Part shown: positions 48,487 to 56,873 of the stretch, in pieces
Layout: each line of letters starts with the position of its first letter
How positions within the stretch are numbered: the first letter of the stretch is position 1
Source: an uncultured Tateyamaria sp.
GTDB lineage: Bacteria; Pseudomonadota; Alphaproteobacteria; Rhodobacterales; Rhodobacteraceae
Reading direction: 5' to 3'
NCBI GenBank assembly: GCA_947501275.1
Contig: CANMVD010000001.1
Location: 806,001-870,000 of the forward strand
DNA: 64,000 bases
Program-made: the position numbers and the translations under genes
The notes under the pieces: model-generated
Seen by the model: the letters and a program-made list of their open reading frames with translations, nothing else
Database searches by the model: none
What the model was told of the DNA's origin: nothing

Positions 48487-49062
48487 ATAAACGTAATACG
48501 CACCGCCACCGCCATGACGCCCGTGTGCCTGGGACACCTGCAACACGGCGGACGACAATGGCGCCATAGACAACCATTGCGGCACTTGGTGGCGCAACAC
48601 ACCGAACCGAACAGGGATCGGACCGCCTTCGTCGCGGTGTTTGCCCTTGCCTGTTACCACAAGAACCAAGCGCCTGCCTCGCGCCTGCATATCGAGGATA
48701 AAACGGATCAAAGTAGGATGCGCGCGATCCAACGTCATACCGTGAAGATCCAATTTGGCCTCTGGCCGCAACTTACCGCGTTTCATCTGATCAAACGCTT
48801 TGCGATCCATTTGAAGCTGGCCCGTTTTCACCCGATCCACGACCGTAGGTGCAAGATTGACCATAGTGGTCGGTTTACTGTCCTTAGAACCTGTTGGTTT
48901 TGGTGCAACAGCAAAGGTGGATACAGGGCGTTCAACTGCGGGGGTAGGGGAAACAAAATCTTCGGGCGAGAACGGCTTTACCGGGTGCAGGCGTTCGGTG
49001 CGTTCCGTGACCTTGCGCCACAGTGCTTCTTCTTCTGGATTCAATCGACGGCGCCTGGTCAT
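48469..49062 (-). CDS. Smr/MutS2-type domain protein
   Basis: A 197-residue protein with an N-terminal basic, low-complexity part and a C-terminal Smr domain (from about residue 95): LDLHGMTLDRAHPTLIRFI, VLVVTGKGKH and SAVLQVSQAHGRHGGGGAYYVYL. Stand-alone Smr proteins of this kind bind and may cleave nucleic acid, including RNA on stalled ribosomes. It overlaps mltA upstream by 4 bp and converges on the MFS gene with an 18-bp coding overlap. Confidence 0.9.
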   Translation of the reverse strand: MTRRRRLNPEEEALWRKVTERTERLHPVKPFSPEDFVSPTPAVERPVSTFAVAPKPTGSKDSKPTTMVNLAPTVVDRVKTGQLQMDRKAFDQMKRGKLRPEAKLDLHGMTLDRAHPTLIRFILDMQARGRRLVLVVTGKGKHRDEGGPIPVRFGVLRHQVPQWLSMAPLSSAVLQVSQAHGRHGGGGAYYVYLRKSR

Positions 49063-50117
49063 GAAGCACCTTCGGGCAAGAGCGCATAAGCTCGCTGAAT
49101 TGGCATCAACACCATTAGTCGTCCGGGATCACGCAAGCGGCCAGCTTGGCGTCCTGCACGATCACCTGTACCAAAAAAAACATCCGCGCGCTGCGAACCC
49201 TTGATCGCAGAGCCGGTATCTTGCGCGATCATCAAACGCTTGAGCGGGTTCTTCCCCTCTTTTTCAATCCACACGGGTGAACCGAGCGTCACATAGGCCG
49301 GATCGACCGCGATTGAACGCATTGCTGTTATTGACCGGTTCATTGCACCCAATGGACCACGATCAGACGGCACTTCGCTTACCTCGCGAAAAAAGACGTA
49401 GGACGGGTTGTGATACAGCAGATCCCGTCCAGCCTGTGGATTGCGATTGACCCAGTTTTTAATGACCTGGGCGCTGACCTGATGGGCTTGATACACACCG
49501 CGACGCACCAGTTCTTTGCCGATTGAACGGTACTCGTGCCCATTTGCTCCAGAATAACCAACACGGATGGTACGACCATTTGGCAGTTTGATCCGCCCTG
49601 AGCCTTGGATCTGGAGAAAAAATAGCTCGACCGCATCGTCGACCCACGCGATCTCAAGGCCACGACCCGACATGACGCCGCTTTCCAATATGTCCCGCCG
49701 CGTGAACCATGGGCGGGACACGCGCGCTTCGGGTGGCATCGCATAGACGGGAAAACGGTAACGGGACGAGCGGCGCAGCGCGCCATCCAGCTCTGGTTCA
49801 AAGTAACCTGTGAACAGCCCGGGTTGCCCGTCTTCGATCAGGACAGGGCGAAAGAACAGCTCGAAGAAAGATCGCGGGTCCGGCACATCTGACGACAGTG
49901 CACAAAGCGCACGCCAATCGGGATCCTTCATATCGTTGCAGGTGTTGCGGAACACGTCGAATGCAGCGGCGTGGTCGTCTTCAGCCCATCCATCAAGGGC
50001 TGAATAGTCCATGATGGAATACCGAATTTCGGCTGCAGCGTTGCCTGTCATGGCAACACCGCACACCAAAAATCCGAAAACGGCATGGATTACGCGTCTG
50101 TAGAAACCAGCAACCAA
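49059..50117 (-). CDS. mltA: Membrane-bound lytic transglycosylase A
   Basis: Peptidoglycan-cleaving lytic transglycosylase, 352 residues with a TTG start. The signal (RRVIHAVFGFLVCGVAMTGNAAA) lacks a lipobox. The core includes GLFTGYFEPELDG, FLQIQGSGRIKLPNG, SYVFF and the C-terminal AQDTGSAIKGSQRADVFFGTGD, where the catalytic Asp lies. It overlaps the Tim44-like gene by 28 bp and the Smr gene by 4 bp. The long overlap hints that the true start could be a little further in, but an ATG at about residue 23 would destroy the signal peptide. Confidence 0.92.
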   Translation of the reverse strand: MVAGFYRRVIHAVFGFLVCGVAMTGNAAAEIRYSIMDYSALDGWAEDDHAAAFDVFRNTCNDMKDPDWRALCALSSDVPDPRSFFELFFRPVLIEDGQPGLFTGYFEPELDGALRRSSRYRFPVYAMPPEARVSRPWFTRRDILESGVMSGRGLEIAWVDDAVELFFLQIQGSGRIKLPNGRTIRVGYSGANGHEYRSIGKELVRRGVYQAHQVSAQVIKNWVNRNPQAGRDLLYHNPSYVFFREVSEVPSDRGPLGAMNRSITAMRSIAVDPAYVTLGSPVWIEKEGKNPLKRLMIAQDTGSAIKGSQRADVFFGTGDRAGRQAGRLRDPGRLMVLMPIQRAYALLPEGAS

Positions 50118-50749
50118 TTTGGGTCGTCAGCCCCCATCGTGCGGGCAAAAGACCATGTGTCTTTCTGCCGTTTTACTTCTGTCAGGCTGCCCTCAACGAT
50201 ATCACCGCCGCGATCGCGGACAGCAGATGTCAGCTCGGAAACAAATCGTATCGTGACTTCGCCTTCCTGTGTTTCCTCGTTCAGCGTCGCGTTGACCAAT
50301 TTCATTTCGCGCACGCCGATAAAGTCCGCCTCGATGGTCAGCCCCTGATCTTCGCGCGCGGCCACACCATCCACAAATGACTCATAGATGTCTTCGGACA
50401 GGAATGGCTGTATTTCGGCCAGTTCTCCGCGCTCATAACCCATGACGATCATCTCATAGGCACCTCGGGCGCCCTGCAAAAAGTCTGCGACGTGAAATGA
50501 AGGTTCCAAGCGTTTCATGCCTGTCAACGCTTGTGCCGCATCGCTGTCTTCATCAACATGATCTGTGATGTCTAGATCGGGACCGCCTTCGATAACTTCA
50601 AGTTCAGGACGATTGCTGCGTTCGGCACCCTGACGAGGCAAAGGGGGTTGTTCAAACCCCTCGCGCGTGCCCAGCACGTTCTTCAGACGCAGGATCAGGA
50701 AAACAGCAATGCCGGCAAGAACCAGCAATTGGATCAACGGAGAGTTCAT
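50090..50749 (-). CDS. Tim44-like domain protein
   Basis: A 219-residue protein with one N-terminal transmembrane helix (PLIQLLVLAGIAVFLILRL), an acidic linker (about residues 50-75) and a Tim44-like C-terminal domain, with FLQGARGAYEMIVMGYERGELAEIQPFLSEDIYESF. This is a bacterial relative of the mitochondrial import motor subunit; its bacterial role is not established. It is divergent from fxsA and secB, an arrangement common in this family and suggestive of envelope or protein export functions. Confidence 0.88.
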   Translation of the reverse strand: MNSPLIQLLVLAGIAVFLILRLKNVLGTREGFEQPPLPRQGAERSNRPELEVIEGGPDLDITDHVDEDSDAAQALTGMKRLEPSFHVADFLQGARGAYEMIVMGYERGELAEIQPFLSEDIYESFVDGVAAREDQGLTIEADFIGVREMKLVNATLNEETQEGEVTIRFVSELTSAVRDRGGDIVEGSLTEVKRQKDTWSFARTMGADDPNWLLVSTDA

Positions 50750-50863
50750 TCATACCTCGTTAAACGCATCGGGTGGCGGGAGCGTATCAAGACCCTTATG
50801 TAGGTGACGGGGTGGCCCAAGTCCACCGCAGCACGGATTTGCATGACTGAAAGGATGTCGCAC

Positions 50864-51334
50864 ATGTGGCTGTTTATCGCCTTCGTGACCGTTCCACTGA
50901 TTGAAATTGCGCTTTTCATTCAGGTTGGAGGCGCAATAGGCCTATGGTCGACGCTCCTTATTGTGATCGTCACAGCCATTATTGGTACGTATCTGGTGCG
51001 TCAGCAGGGGCTGCAGGCCCTCAACAATGTGCGTCGCTCGTTTGGTGGCTTACAGGATCCAAGCGAAGCCTTGGCCCATGGAGCGATGATCCTGTTTTCT
51101 GGCGCGTTACTTTTGACACCTGGGTTTTTTACAGATGCCGTTGGATTTGGGCTGTTGATCCCTAGTGTCCGATCGATTGTCTTCAAATGGGCGAAATCGC
51201 GCGTTCATGTTGCGTCGTTTTCCACACAGACGGGGCATACACACTCCCAATCAGATGTTGTTGACGGGGAATACACCGAAATTTCGGAAGATGCGCCGAA
51301 AGTGGATGGACCTTCTGGTTGGACCAAGCATTGA
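50864..51334 (+). CDS. FxsA family membrane protein
   Basis: A 156-residue inner-membrane protein of the FxsA family, with MWLFIAFVTVPLIEIALFIQVGGAIG, then TAIIGTYLVRQQGLQALN and GALLLTPGFFTDAVGFGLLIP, and a polar acidic tail. The start ATG 50864 is about 10 bp from AAAGG; ATG 50855 overlaps that site. The family name comes from a phage-exclusion effect in E. coli, and a general role is unknown. secB follows 60 bp downstream. Confidence 0.88.
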   Translation: MWLFIAFVTVPLIEIALFIQVGGAIGLWSTLLIVIVTAIIGTYLVRQQGLQALNNVRRSFGGLQDPSEALAHGAMILFSGALLLTPGFFTDAVGFGLLIPSVRSIVFKWAKSRVHVASFSTQTGHTHSQSDVVDGEYTEISEDAPKVDGPSGWTKH

Positions 51335-51394
51335 GGCTACTCGACCAAGCTGATACCAGACACAAAATTTGAATGCCGACAGGAGAGTCCTCAT

Positions 51395-51880
51395 ATGGCC
51401 GAAGAAGAACAAGCCGCCGCCCCACAGGGTCCACAAATGCGTGTCCTCGGACAGTTCATCCGAGATATGTCGTTTGAAAACATCGTTGCGCAAAAGGGCG
51501 GCTCCCCCGACATGCAGCCAGATGTTCAGGTACAAGTGAACCTCGACGCCAAAAAGCGGACGCCGGACAATCAGTTCGAATCTTCAATCAAATTGAATGT
51601 CACATCCAAGGACAAGGAAAGCGATGCTGTCCTGTTTGTTCTTGAGATCGACTATGTCGGTATCTTCTTCATCGACAATGTTCCCGAAGACCAGATGCAT
51701 CCATTCCTGCTGATCGAATGCCCGCGCATGATCTTCCCATTCCTGCGCCGCGTTGTCAGCGACATCACGCGCGATGGTGGCTTCCCGCCGCTGAATCTGG
51801 AAAACATCGACTTCGTTTCGCTGTACCGCAACGAAATTGCCCGCCGCCAAGCGGCAGAAAGCCCCAAGCTCGACGCTTGA
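51395..51880 (+). CDS. secB: Protein-export chaperone SecB
   Basis: Cytoplasmic export chaperone, 161 residues, which keeps preproteins unfolded for SecA. Conserved elements include QFIRDMSFENI, VQVNLDAKKRT, FVLEIDYVGIFFI, HPFLLIECPRMIFPFLRRVVSDITRDGGFPPL and the closing DFVSLYRN. GGAGA precedes the start. Its terminator lies about 40 bp behind, inside the 3' codons of the convergent dnaQ gene; the two stop codons are 1 bp apart. Confidence 0.97.
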   Translation: MAEEEQAAAPQGPQMRVLGQFIRDMSFENIVAQKGGSPDMQPDVQVQVNLDAKKRTPDNQFESSIKLNVTSKDKESDAVLFVLEIDYVGIFFIDNVPEDQMHPFLLIECPRMIFPFLRRVVSDITRDGGFPPLNLENIDFVSLYRNEIARRQAAESPKLDA

Positions 51881-51881
51881 G

Positions 51882-52568
51882 TCAGCGCGGCCACAAAGTG
51901 CTATCACCTAGATCTGAGACAAAGGCGGCGTGAGCCGCCTTTTCTTTTTCTGACAGACGAGAGGGTAGGGCCGTTTCCCTAGGTTTGGCCGTCCAACTGT
52001 CAGTACTTGTCGTGACCCCCTGTTTGGCTGACTCTGTCGACAATCCGAAGTCAGGTTGCCGACCGCCGATCAGTTCGAGGTAAACCTCGGCTAAAATTTC
52101 GCTGTCCAGCAAAGCGCCGTGCAGCGTACGTGCAGAGTTATCAATGCCAAATCGACGGCACAGCGCATCAAGCGATGCAGGTGAGCCCGGAAAACGGCGA
52201 CGTGCGATATCAAGTGTATCAATGGCTTGTTCGTACGGGATCTGCGGCAAACCCATCCATTTGAGTTCCGCATTCAGAAACTTCATGTCGAAGGCGGCGT
52301 TGTGAATGACCAGCTTGGCGTCACCGATGAAATCCAGGAACGCTTGACCGATTGCCGCAAACTTTGGCTTCCCCCTGAGGAAGTCATCGCCCAACCCGTG
52401 CACTTCGAACGCCTCTTGAGGCATTGAACGTTCCGGATCGATGTATTCATGGAATTGGTTTTTGGTCGGTACGTGACCAATCAGTTCAATCGCCCCGATT
52501 TCGACGATGCGGTCACCACCTTGCGGATCAAACCCGGTGGTTTCTGTATCCAGAACGATTTCACGCAT
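51882..52568 (-). CDS. dnaQ: DNA polymerase III epsilon subunit (3'-5' exonuclease)
   Basis: Proofreading subunit of the replicase, 228 residues. The DnaQ exonuclease motifs are VLDTETTGFDP (Exo I, residues 5-15), HNAAFDMKFLNAE (Exo II, near 93) and LHGALLDSEILAEVYLEL (Exo III). The last 23 codons hold the secB terminator hairpin in the opposite strand. It is the final gene of the maf-aroE-coaE-dnaQ operon running leftward from the origin, with an 8-bp overlap with coaE. Confidence 0.96.
   Translation of the reverse strand: MREIVLDTETTGFDPQGGDRIVEIGAIELIGHVPTKNQFHEYIDPERSMPQEAFEVHGLGDDFLRGKPKFAAIGQAFLDFIGDAKLVIHNAAFDMKFLNAELKWMGLPQIPYEQAIDTLDIARRRFPGSPASLDALCRRFGIDNSARTLHGALLDSEILAEVYLELIGGRQPDFGLSTESAKQGVTTSTDSWTAKPRETALPSRLSEKEKAAHAAFVSDLGDSTLWPR
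51921..51950 (+). terminator. Terminator of secB embedded in dnaQ codons
   Basis: AAAGGCGGC (51921-51929), GTGA loop, GCCGCCTTT (51934-51942), then TCTTTTTC. On the other strand the same bases code for KAAHAAF near the end of DnaQ, so the sequence serves two functions. Confidence 0.85.
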
Positions 52569-53154
52569 GATTGAGCCTGCCCCTAATGTCCTTGATCACA
52601 GAATGAACCTGCGCTTGTGCGTGTTCAAGCGTATCCGTCGCAATGACATAGTCCGCTCGTGCGCATTTTTCTTCGTTTGGCATTTGTTTGTTCCGGATTG
52701 TCAGGAACTGCTCTTTGCTCATGGTTCCACGCGCCATCACACGTTTTTCCTGCTCTTCTGGTGACACAGAGACACATGCCACAGCATCCATTGCCTGATC
52801 GCCGCCGGTTTCGAACAGCAGCGGAATGTCGAACACAAGAATTTCTGACGTTGTGTTTTCAATGAAGGCGGCTCGATCCTGCGCGACCAAAGGGTGCACG
52901 ATACTCTCCAATGTTTTCAGCACCGATGCATCCTGAGCGATCAACTCTTTCAAGTAGTCGCGAGAAACTGTTCCTGAAACAACCGCGTCGGGGAATTGCG
53001 CGGCGATTGGCACCACAGCGCTGCCGCCTTTTGAATATATTCTGTGCACAGCGGCATCCGCGTCCCAAACTGCACATCCAGCAGCTGCGAACATCCGGGC
53101 AGTGGTCGATTTGCCCATGCCGATTGAACCAGTCAAACCAAGTTTGAACATCAC
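52561..53154 (-). CDS. coaE: Dephospho-CoA kinase
   Basis: Last enzyme of coenzyme A synthesis, 197 residues. The P-loop is LTGSIGMGKSTTARMF (about residues 7-22), followed by DADAAVHRIYSKGG, then VFDIPLLFETG and the RV-type lid region (VSPEEQEKRVMARG). Two adjacent ATGs are possible starts; the second (53151) overlaps the aroE stop. It lies in the origin-proximal maf-aroE-coaE-dnaQ operon, a conserved alphaproteobacterial arrangement. Confidence 0.96.
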   Translation of the reverse strand: MMFKLGLTGSIGMGKSTTARMFAAAGCAVWDADAAVHRIYSKGGSAVVPIAAQFPDAVVSGTVSRDYLKELIAQDASVLKTLESIVHPLVAQDRAAFIENTTSEILVFDIPLLFETGGDQAMDAVACVSVSPEEQEKRVMARGTMSKEQFLTIRNKQMPNEEKCARADYVIATDTLEHAQAQVHSVIKDIRGRLNHA

Positions 53155-53981
53155 CGCAAAGCTGCGGCGCGGGTGGCGCTATCAACAATAGGACGTTTGC
53201 CAAACCAGCGTTCAAATGCCGGGACCGCTTGGTGCAGCAACATACCAAGACCATCTACCGTGATACATCGACGTTCTTCTGCTTCGGCCAACAGCCGTGT
53301 GCGCAAAGGCGCGTACACCAGATCGGTCACCACAGTCCCTGCGCGCAAACCATCAAGTGGGACGCGTAATTCCGGTTTGCCGATCATTCCCAGTGAAGTC
53401 GTGTTTACCACAAGCGTGGAGTCATCAAGGATGTTCCCGGCTTGCACCCAGTCCACCACCGTAACCCGCATGCCAAAATCCTCGGCCAATTTTTCCGCCC
53501 GTACACGGGTTCGGTTGGTCAGAAAGATTTCGGGCACTCCTGCATCGGCAAGAGAAGCGACCACAGCCCGCGCTGCGCCGCCTGCACCCAACACAGCCGC
53601 GGGCCCGGCGGCAGGGTTCCAATTTGGCGCGCCGGCTTTGAGGTTCTCGATAAACCCGTACCCATCTGTATTGTCAGCGTGGATCTTGCCATCTTTCCGG
53701 AAGATCAGTGTATTTGCGGCACCTATCAGCGTCGCGCGATCTGTGACGAGATCCGCGAGTTCCAGTACAGCTTCTTTGTGTGGAATCGTGATGTTTACAC
53801 CAACAAATCCAGCCTTGGGCAACATTGTCAAAACCTCACGGAGGTCCTGGGTGGCGACATCCATGGGGACGTAATCACCGGGCAATCCGTGTGTGCGCAG
53901 CCAGTGCTTGTGAATCTGAGGGGACTTGCTGTGTCCAATTGGAGTTCCAATGACCCCAGCCAAGGGAATTTTTCCCGCCAT
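53151..53981 (-). CDS. aroE: Shikimate dehydrogenase
   Basis: NADPH-dependent reduction of 3-dehydroshikimate in aromatic amino acid synthesis, 276 residues. GTPIGHSKSPQIH near residue 12 binds shikimate. The catalytic Lys and Asn are in VNITIPHKEAVL (about 60) and Asp in NTDGYGF (about 103). The nucleotide motif is GAGGAARAVVASL, and the C-terminus has DGLGMLLHQAVPAFERWFG. The start lies 12 bp after the maf stop. Confidence 0.96.
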   Translation of the reverse strand: MAGKIPLAGVIGTPIGHSKSPQIHKHWLRTHGLPGDYVPMDVATQDLREVLTMLPKAGFVGVNITIPHKEAVLELADLVTDRATLIGAANTLIFRKDGKIHADNTDGYGFIENLKAGAPNWNPAAGPAAVLGAGGAARAVVASLADAGVPEIFLTNRTRVRAEKLAEDFGMRVTVVDWVQAGNILDDSTLVVNTTSLGMIGKPELRVPLDGLRAGTVVTDLVYAPLRTRLLAEAEERRCITVDGLGMLLHQAVPAFERWFGKRPIVDSATRAAALR

Positions 53982-53993
53982 TGCCTTGCCGTT

Positions 53994-54599
53994 CTAACCT
54001 TCAATTGCACCGCGTAGCGTCAAAAACGCCAGCAGTTCTAAAAGTGGCATACCAAGGACATGAAAGTAATCCCCCTCGATATTATGAAATAAACGAACGC
54101 CCTCCGCCTCCAGCTGATAACCCCCGACACAGTGTTGTATCTGGTCCCAGTTGCGGTCGACGTAACCGTTTAAGTAGGCATCAGAGAATTCCCGCATTCT
54201 CAACCTGACTTGTCCAACGTGACGCCAGATTGGCTGCCCTTCGTGATAGATGACAGCAGCCGATAAGAGCGCGTGGCGCTCGCCGCGCAGCTGTTTGAGT
54301 TGCGCAAGAGCGTGATCAGGGTTCTTCGGTTTCGACAATATCTGATCGCCATGGGCAAGTATCTGGTCACATCCAATGACCATTGCCTCTGGATGCTTCA
54401 GTGCTGTTTTGCGGGCCTTTGCCTCGGCGAGAACATCTGCAATATCGCGGGCTGACGCGCCTGTTTCATCCGCTTGGATGCTCATCTTAATGGTTTCTTC
54501 ATCAATTCGAGGGACGCTTACCTCGAACTGGACACCGGCATTTCGCAACATCTCAGCACGAATGGCTGATCCTGATGCGAGAACCAAGGGGATAGACAT
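53994..54599 (-). CDS. maf: Maf-like nucleotide pyrophosphatase
   Basis: Nucleoside-triphosphate pyrophosphatase of the Maf/YhdE family, 201 residues, proposed to remove non-canonical or modified nucleotides. LVLASGSAIRAEMLRNAG opens the protein, then the conserved ARDIADVLAEAKA and VIGCDQIL follow, then the CVGGYQLEAEGVRLFHNIEGDYFHVLGMPLLEL stretch. MSIPLVLAS was chosen as start; the frame reads further into the origin region but with no family similarity. It is the first gene left of the probable origin. Confidence 0.94.
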   Translation of the reverse strand: MSIPLVLASGSAIRAEMLRNAGVQFEVSVPRIDEETIKMSIQADETGASARDIADVLAEAKARKTALKHPEAMVIGCDQILAHGDQILSKPKNPDHALAQLKQLRGERHALLSAAVIYHEGQPIWRHVGQVRLRMREFSDAYLNGYVDRNWDQIQHCVGGYQLEAEGVRLFHNIEGDYFHVLGMPLLELLAFLTLRGAIEG

Positions 54600-55008
54600 G
54601 AGGATAACCCTGTGAGTGTCTGAGGAATATGGTGTGTGTCGGTTTGTGAGGTTTTGACTTGACGGCTGCAAGTCGTCTTTTGCTTCGTGACCCACCGATT
54701 CCTGCTCGTTTCATCCAGTGTAGACAAGAACAAGCCGTTTGTTGTGAGTTGAACTGTTTTTACAAGCTTGTCCACAGATTCGTTCATAGAAACGATTTGT
54801 CATTTTCCTCGTAAGTATTTGTAAATATAATATATTTCTCTGTTGTTGAACCTTAATGTAAGCGATAGCGGTCAATCCTCCCCACTGTGGAAAACCGTAC
54901 GGGAAAACAGATAATCCACAGAAAATGGTGCCCCTACAAAATCATCATCCTTTCTCTTTTCTTTTATTTATTTATTAGGGTCCACGAACCTTTCGGGAGA
55001 GTGGTGAC
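54600..55008. other. oriC: Probable chromosomal replication origin (oriC)
   Basis: A 409-bp gap between divergent genes. DnaA-box-like 9-mers, each one mismatch from TTATCCACA, are TTGTCCACA (54768-54776, plus), TTTTCCACA on minus (54886-54894) and TAATCCACA (54912-54920, plus). An AT-rich stretch (about 54806-54840) lies between the first and second, and a second T-rich tract at about 54940-54977. Context fits alphaproteobacterial origins: maf-aroE-coaE-dnaQ on the left, hemJ-rho-mnmE-mnmG-rsmG-parAB on the right, and parS sites nearby. hemE and the DUF299 regulator, often adjacent in relatives, are not here. The placement is inferred. Confidence 0.75.
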
Positions 55009-55458
55009 ATGGGTGACTGGCTAGCAAATCTCTATCCTTGGATAAAAGCGTTTCACATCATGGCCGTGATCGCATGGATGGCTGCACTGTTTTACCTTCC
55101 TAGGCTGTATGTCTATCACGCTGAGCAAGTTGGATTGTCGGGCGATACGCATAAGCTGTTTCAGACGATGGAATACAAGCTTTTGAAAGTGATCATGACG
55201 CCTTCCATGATAGCCACATGGGTTCTGGGCATTTGCCTTGCTACGATACCAGGTGTGATTGATTGGAGTGCCGTTTGGCCATGGACTAAACTGTTTGGGA
55301 TCGTGGCCATGTCAGGATTTCATGGATGGTTGAGCGCGCAGCGCAAAGTATTTGCGGCAGGCGGTCCGATCAAGACCGGGCGCCAGTATCGCATGATGAA
55401 CGAAGTTCCTACGTTGCTGATGGTTCTGATCGTTTTGTCAGTTGTCGTGAAATTCTGA
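55009..55458 (+). CDS. hemJ: HemJ-type protoporphyrinogen IX oxidase
   Basis: Inner-membrane haem-synthesis enzyme, 149 residues with four hydrophobic segments. The N-terminal AFHIMAVIAWMAALFYLPRLYVYH holds the conserved His that binds haem, and MEYKLLKVIMTPSMIATWVLG has the second conserved region; HGWLSAQRKVFA follows. GGGAGAG precedes the ATG. It is the first gene on the right of the origin and probably heads the rho-mnmE-mnmG-rsmG-parAB series, although rho has its own promoter. Confidence 0.92.
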   Translation: MGDWLANLYPWIKAFHIMAVIAWMAALFYLPRLYVYHAEQVGLSGDTHKLFQTMEYKLLKVIMTPSMIATWVLGICLATIPGVIDWSAVWPWTKLFGIVAMSGFHGWLSAQRKVFAAGGPIKTGRQYRMMNEVPTLLMVLIVLSVVVKF

Positions 55459-55463
55459 ATTCA

Positions 55464-55492
55464 TTGACTCCGATTAATCTGATGTCTATGTG
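55464..55492 (+). promoter_or_regulatory. Possible promoter of rho
   Basis: TTGACT (55464-55469) and TATGTG (55487-55492), 17 bp apart, lie just after hemJ. They would give a leader of about 85 nt before rho, long enough to allow the autoregulation known for rho in other bacteria. Confidence 0.45.
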
Positions 55493-55582
55493 AGCCAAGC
55501 GCCCTGTTCTGGGTTTGCAGCAGCTTTTGCAATCTTCACCACCATGCCGCTCGGCTTCAGAGCGCAGTGATAGAGTATTTCC

Positions 55583-56854
55583 ATGACACAAGAACGTCTC
55601 GCGCTTGCCGATCTTAAGGCGCAAACACCCAAGAACCTTCTCGCAATGGCGGAAGAGTTGGAGATCGAAAACGCCTCGACCATGCGTAAAGGCGAGATGA
55701 TGTTTCAAATCTTGCGGGAGCGTGCTGACGAAGGATGGGAAGTCTACGGCGATGGCGTGTTGGAAGTTCTTCAAGATGGCTTCGGCTTCCTTCGTTCTCC
55801 CGAAGCAAACTATCTGCCGGGCCCTGACGATATTTATGTCTCACCTGATATGATCCGTCAGTATTCGTTGCGGACCGGAGACACGATTGACGGTCTGATC
55901 AAGGCGCCTGATGACAACGAGCGTTACTTTGCATTGACCAGTGCGACACGGATTAACTTTGAAGATCCTGAGAAGGCTCGGCACAAGATCGCATTTGATA
56001 ACCTGACCCCGCTCTATCCAGATGAACGTCTGACGATGGAGACGGATGATCCAGCGACAAAAGATCGCTCGGCCCGGATCATTGATCTGGTATCCCCAAT
56101 CGGGAAGGGGCAGCGTTCACTGATCGTGGCTCCGCCGCGTACGGGTAAAACCGTATTGTTGCAGAACATCGCCTCCAGCATCGAAAAGAACCATCCAGAA
56201 TGTTACCTGATTGTTCTTTTGATTGATGAACGACCCGAGGAAGTCACCGACATGCAAAGGTCTGTGAAAGGGGAGGTTGTCAGTTCCACATTTGACGAAC
56301 CGGCAACGCGTCACGTGGCTGTGTCTGAAATGGTCATTGAAAAGGCAAAGCGCCTTGTGGAACACAAGCGCGACGTTGTCATCCTGTTGGACTCCATCAC
56401 CCGATTGGGTCGCGCCTTTAACACGGTTGTGCCCTCATCCGGTAAGGTTCTGACAGGTGGTGTGGATGCAAATGCTTTGCAGCGCCCAAAACGGTTCTTC
56501 GGTGCGGCTCGGAATATTGAAGAAGGTGGATCGCTGACCATCATTGCAACGGCACTGATTGATACAGGCAGCCGCATGGATGAAGTAATCTTTGAAGAAT
56601 TCAAGGGCACGGGTAACTCGGAAATCGTGCTTGATCGTAAGATTGCGGACAAGCGCGTGTTCCCCGCTATCGATATTCTCAAGTCCGGTACGCGGAAAGA
56701 AGACCTGTTGGTGGACAAGATCGATCTCGCCAAGACATTCGTTTTGCGGCGCATCTTGAACCCCATGGGAACGACCGATGCGATCGAGTTCCTGATTTCC
56801 AAACTGAAACAGACTAAGACCAACAGTGAGTTCTTTGATTCAATGAACACCTAG
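55583..56854 (+). CDS. rho: Transcription termination factor Rho
   Basis: RNA-dependent hexameric helicase/ATPase that ends transcription, 423 residues. The N-terminal helical and cold-shock-like RNA-binding domain includes [19 protein letters not shown] and [23 protein letters not shown]. Walker A is [14 protein letters not shown] (about 181), followed by [17 protein letters not shown] and the Q/R-loop region. It ends with [20 protein letters not shown]. It is a conserved neighbour of the origin in this bacterial class. Confidence 0.97.
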   Translation: MTQERLALADLKAQTPKNLLAMAEELEIENASTMRKGEMMFQILRERADEGWEVYGDGVLEVLQDGFGFLRSPEANYLPGPDDIYVSPDMIRQYSLRTGDTIDGLIKAPDDNERYFALTSATRINFEDPEKARHKIAFDNLTPLYPDERLTMETDDPATKDRSARIIDLVSPIGKGQRSLIVAPPRTGKTVLLQNIASSIEKNHPECYLIVLLIDERPEEVTDMQRSVKGEVVSSTFDEPATRHVAVSEMVIEKAKRLVEHKRDVVILLDSITRLGRAFNTVVPSSGKVLTGGVDANALQRPKRFFGAARNIEEGGSLTIIATALIDTGSRMDEVIFEEFKGTGNSEIVLDRKIADKRVFPAIDILKSGTRKEDLLVDKIDLAKTFVLRRILNPMGTTDAIEFLISKLKQTKTNSEFFDSMNT

Positions 56855-56873
56855 CGCTTCGGAGGTCTTCCAA

